Assembly: GCA_934183165.1 (NCBI GenBank)
Contig: CAKPRZ010000005.1
Coordinates: forward strand, 1-64,000
Direction of reading: 5' to 3'
From: an uncultured Bacilli bacterium
Lineage (GTDB): Bacteria; Bacillota_I; Bacilli_A; RF39; UBA660
Length of the DNA: 64,000 nt
Part shown: piece after piece, positions 61,264-64,000 of the stretch
Layout: the number at the start of each line of letters is the position of its first letter
Position numbering within the stretch: the stretch's first letter is position 1
Program-made: the position numbers and the translations under genes
The notes under the pieces: model-generated
What the model was told of the DNA's origin: nothing
The model's input: the letters and a program-made list of their open reading frames with translations, nothing else
Databases searched by the model: none

Positions 61264-62955
61264 TTAAAAATCATAACGTTTTTTATATAAAATAGTAGTT
61301 AATCCAATAACAGTTAAACTACCGAATAAAATAGCTATCATACTAGGTAATGTATCTAATGTTTTTGGATTATTAATACTTAATGGTGTATAGAATTCCA
61401 ACTCAAAAGTAGAGAAACTATTTGTTTCGATTGTTATATATTTTTTTCCATTTTCTGTTTTTATTTTATATGCTTTTTCATCTAAAAGTTTATTATTCAA
61501 TATATGTTTAACCCTAGCATATGTATCATTTATATAATTTGGAACAGCAACCTTTATTTTTACAGTACCATTTATAGCATCATTTGGTATGATACCTATT
61601 AAATTACCTGCAACTAGATAATATGGTTTTATCTCATAAGTAACTTTATTATTCTTAGTGTCTAATTTTGATAATGTAGTATCTATCATAACTTCTATTA
61701 AGCTAGCATCTGTGATATTTTCTAATTTATCTATTTTTATTGCATCTACTAATCCAGATTTACTATTATCTAAAGATGATAAATTAAGTTTGTCTACAAC
61801 ATCACTACTAATATCATTAGAAAGCTTGATATTACTAGGTTTATAAATTGCTTTGGCATTTTTATCAATTACAACATAATTAGAACCATTATTTAAAATT
61901 TTTGAATTAGATGAAATATAAGGTTTAATACTGTCAGTAGTGAAAGTGCCTTTATTGATAATTAAATTATCATTGTCTAAAAGACTAACTTCTCCATCGA
62001 ATGATCCATCATTAATAACTATTTTCTTTAGTTTATTCTCAACTGTATCAGCATCATTTTTCTTTGCTAAATAGTGATAAATTACATTACCTTTTGTACT
62101 CTTATAAGTCCCACCATCTATAGTAATATTAATGTCGCCAGCATATCCATTATTAGATTCAATCTGAATAGCAGCACCAGTTGGATTAATTCCATCTCCA
62201 TTATAAGTTCCTTCTATCTTGGGACCAGTTCCAAAGATAGAAGCATTATTGATATTAAACTTACCAGCTTTAATAGCAAGACCACTTCCTTCACCAGTTA
62301 TAGTAGTACCACTAATATTCCATACACTATAACCCGCTGAATAAATGCCTTCACCTTTACTACTTACAGAAGAATCTTTATAAAGATTAATAATTGGACA
62401 ATTTTCTTTATGTTTTATATTACCATTAACATATATACCATGTCCTTTATCACCACTTGCATCAGGTACACTTACTAATTTCCCATAAATATTAGCAACT
62501 ATACCATATGAATCTTTTACTTTATTTTTACCATTAACTTGATCAATAAATAATCCTGCCCATCCTTGCAATGTAACATTACTTCCTACTGTTAAAACAG
62601 TATAATTGATATCGTTTTTATCAGCAGATCCTTTAAGTAATATTGGTGAAAAATAGGGTTTTTCTTCCGACATTTTACCAGAACCTGTAATATTTAATTC
62701 TCCGCCCATTAAGGTAATAATATTTTTATATGTAAATACAACTTCATATCCATTTAAATCTATAGTAGATTTTTTGTTAAAAGTAATAGGTGTATCTACT
62801 TTAATATTATTACTAAGTTTAACATTTTTCCCTTGATTTAATGCTTCTACAAATTTCTCTCCTGTATCAACTGTATCATAAGTAATTGCTAATGCATTAT
62901 ATGGTAATAAAAAGCCAAGTGTCATTAGCACAATTAAAATTATTTTGTTTTTCAT
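61264..62955 (-). CDS. Secreted beta-helix protein with NPKT sorting signal
   Basis: A 563-residue exported protein. The signal peptide ends near LPYNALA (~23). Residues ~30-330 form a parallel beta-helix-like region of short repeats with Asn/Gly ladders (GGELNITGSG, GKFNINNASIFG, ITIDGGTY), as in pectate-lyase-like domains; no catalytic residues recognised. A second beta domain follows (~370-510). The end is NPKT (529-532) followed by LDTLP, a hydrophobic helix and KKRYDF, a sorting signal of the NP(K/Q)T type used by class B sortases. It is a likely substrate of the sortase at 40 kb. Confidence 0.8.
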   Translation of the reverse strand: MKNKIILIVLMTLGFLLPYNALAITYDTVDTGEKFVEALNQGKNVKLSNNIKVDTPITFNKKSTIDLNGYEVVFTYKNIITLMGGELNITGSGKMSEEKPYFSPILLKGSADKNDINYTVLTVGSNVTLQGWAGLFIDQVNGKNKVKDSYGIVANIYGKLVSVPDASGDKGHGIYVNGNIKHKENCPIINLYKDSSVSSKGEGIYSAGYSVWNISGTTITGEGSGLAIKAGKFNINNASIFGTGPKIEGTYNGDGINPTGAAIQIESNNGYAGDINITIDGGTYKSTKGNVIYHYLAKKNDADTVENKLKKIVINDGSFDGEVSLLDNDNLIINKGTFTTDSIKPYISSNSKILNNGSNYVVIDKNAKAIYKPSNIKLSNDISSDVVDKLNLSSLDNSKSGLVDAIKIDKLENITDASLIEVMIDTTLSKLDTKNNKVTYEIKPYYLVAGNLIGIIPNDAINGTVKIKVAVPNYINDTYARVKHILNNKLLDEKAYKIKTENGKKYITIETNSFSTFELEFYTPLSINNPKTLDTLPSMIAILFGSLTVIGLTTILYKKRYDF

Positions 62956-62983
62956 TTTATCCTACCTTTCATATTTTAAAGAT

Positions 62984-63012
62984 AGCATAAATATTTAATA
63001 ATTACAATTCAA
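62984..63012 (-). promoter_or_regulatory. SigA-type promoter of beta-helix gene
   Basis: Minus strand TTGAAT (63007-63012), 17-base spacer, TATGCT (62984-62989). The -10 is weak. Confidence 0.4.
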
Positions 63013-63043
63013 AGCATTAATTTCTTTTTTCTTTACAGTAAAG

Positions 63044-63071
63044 AAAAAGAAAGCAAAAATTATGCTTTCTT
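63044..63071 (-). terminator. Rho-independent terminator of tsf
   Basis: GAAAGCA/TGCTTTC stem with a seven-base loop and a minus-strand T run. Confidence 0.8.
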
Positions 63072-63074
63072 CAA

Positions 63075-63950
63075 TTATCCTTTTATTTGACTCATTACTT
63101 CGCTAGCAAAGTCGTCTACTCTTTTTTCTATTCCTTCACCAACTTCAAAGCGAACAACTTCGATGATTTCGGAATTATTATTTTTAACGTATGTTGCTAC
63201 ATCAACATCTGGATCTTTAATAAATGGTTGTTCTAATAGACATTTTTCTTTATAGAATTTATTTATTCTACCATTTACCATTTTTTCAGCTATTTCAGCA
63301 GGCTTTCCTTCTTCCATAGCTTGTTTTTTAATTATTTCTTTTTCATGTTCAAGTATATCGCTAGGAACATCTTCTCTAGTAACATATGGAGGTCTCATTG
63401 CTGCAGAATGCATAGCAACATCTCTTGCTACTTCAACATTATCACCTTTAATTAATGCAATAACATTGATTTTTCCTAAGTTTTGGTGATTATATACACC
63501 AAATACTTCATCATCATTTTTTTCAACTATTCTAAATCTTCTAAAACTTATTTTTTCACCAATCTTAGCTATTAATGCTATTAGTGCATCATTAACTGTT
63601 ACACCATTCATATCTAGATTCATAGCATCTTCTAAAGTTTTTGGCATTCCTTTTAATATTGCCTTAGTTAAATCAGTTACAAATGTTCTAAATTCAGCAT
63701 TTTTAGCAACAAAGTCAGTTTCTGAGTTAACTTCAACAATAACAGCCTTGTTTCCTTCAACTAAAACTTCACTTAATCCTTCAGCAGCAATTCTAGATTC
63801 TTTTTTAGCTGCTTTAGATATTCCTTTTTCACGTAACCAGTCAATAGCTTTATCCATATTACCTTCTGATTCTTGTAAAGCTTTTTTACAATCCATCATA
63901 CCAGCGCCAGTTTTCTCTCTTAAACTTTTTACATCACTTGCACTAAACAT
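63075..63950 (-). CDS. tsf: Translation elongation factor Ts
   Basis: A 291-residue EF-Ts, the guanine-nucleotide exchange factor of EF-Tu. LREKTGAGMMDCKKALQESEGNMDKAIDWLREKG is the N-terminal UBA-like module, SETDFVAKN is the EF-Tu-interacting TDFVAKN motif, and the two core subdomains follow to full length. GGAGGATATAC precedes the ATG. It lies directly downstream of rpsB, the universal order. Confidence 0.96.
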   Translation of the reverse strand: MFSASDVKSLREKTGAGMMDCKKALQESEGNMDKAIDWLREKGISKAAKKESRIAAEGLSEVLVEGNKAVIVEVNSETDFVAKNAEFRTFVTDLTKAILKGMPKTLEDAMNLDMNGVTVNDALIALIAKIGEKISFRRFRIVEKNDDEVFGVYNHQNLGKINVIALIKGDNVEVARDVAMHSAAMRPPYVTREDVPSDILEHEKEIIKKQAMEEGKPAEIAEKMVNGRINKFYKEKCLLEQPFIKDPDVDVATYVKNNNSEIIEVVRFEVGEGIEKRVDDFASEVMSQIKG

Positions 63951-63965
63951 GTATATCCTCCTTTA

Positions 63966-64000
63966 TTACTTTAAAACTTCGATAAGTTCATCTTTTTTTA
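63966..64000 (-). CDS. rpsB: Ribosomal protein S2 C-terminus (truncated by window edge)
   Basis: The last ten codons of a gene read leftwards into the window: KKDELIEVLK and TAA, 15 bases before the tsf ATG. The identity rests mainly on the universal rpsB-tsf order. The peptide resembles the end of an SAP/Rho-N-like tail, which would make it a C-terminal extension not found in the classic S2, but too little is visible to be sure. Confidence 0.55.
   Translation of the reverse strand, partial: KKDELIEVLK

Noticed and set aside
1..64000. Recoding of TGA as Trp (mollicute code 4)
   Set aside because: TGA closes several genes of normal length, including at ATGA overlaps such as cdd/era, and Trp is encoded by TGG.
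1..64000. CRISPR array, insertion sequence, transposase or prophage
   Set aside because: No spaced direct repeats, terminal inverted repeats, transposase, integrase other than the housekeeping XerD, or phage structural genes were seen.

Overview
The window is a 64 kb piece of an AT-rich, low-GC Gram-positive chromosome, packed with housekeeping genes. Standard genetic code applies: TGA ends several genes, including at ATGA overlaps such as cdd/era and coaD with the next gene. Sporulation-type genes (yqfC, yqfD, spoIIM-like, spoVB-like), teichoic-acid-type polymerase, a class B sortase and sortase-anchored proteins point to a walled, probably spore-forming Firmicute. SMC is only 981 residues, close to the mollicute length as I remember it. 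An uncultured gut Bacilli lineage related to the mollicutes would fit. That placement is inference and no database was searched. I see no rRNA, tRNA, CRISPR array, transposase or clear prophage.

Region by region: 0-2.1 kb holds the end of coaD, an MBL-fold hydrolase and a PHP phosphoesterase. 2.1-4.7 kb is an accessory patch with two candidate structured or small RNAs, small membrane proteins (DUF4234, DUF2752) and an endolysin-like M23 protein. At 4.7-7.4 kb is a P2B-type calcium ATPase. From 7.4 to 14 kb runs lipid kinase, yqfC, yqfD, vanZ-like, ybeY, dgkA, cdd, era, yqzL, recO, cinA/pncC. It resembles the Bacillus yqfC-recO block, but a VanZ-like gene sits where phoH and yqfF would be. 14-18.2 kb is a wall and division cluster (murE, murG, murB, divIB/ftsQ). 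18.2-21.3 kb has a Tyr-rich small protein, an M29 aminopeptidase, and a two-gene unit of a CPBP protease plus a metallophosphoesterase that has lost nearly all its metal ligands. 21.4-29.1 kb carries a lipoprotein, murC, a GT2-TagF fusion, miaA, a membrane-anchored acidic protein and mtaB.

29.1-37.5 kb holds a SpoVB-like flippase, a Prli42-like microprotein, spoIIM-like, mnmA, an HTH regulator, a DUF1540 protein, deoB-xerD and rarA. 37.5-40.7 kb is a surface module: a VWA/repeat adhesin ending in PPKTG and a class B sortase. A second probable substrate, with NPKT, lies at 61.3-63.0 kb. 40.9-47.4 kb is the heat-shock unit hrcA-grpE-dnaK-pepF-dnaJ, read leftwards from a consensus promoter flanked by two CIRCE-like operators. 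47.5-54.2 kb has two ABC systems and a holin-like protein. 54.3-61.2 kb holds smc, priA and two unrecognised genes. The window closes with tsf and the last codons of rpsB.

The most unusual items are the inactive-looking metallophosphoesterase next to a CPBP protease, a seven-cysteine N-terminal segment on GrpE, a class B sortase with Tyr at the usual catalytic Arg position, and the two RNA candidates near 2.2-2.4 kb. I found no large multi-gene system that I would call undescribed.
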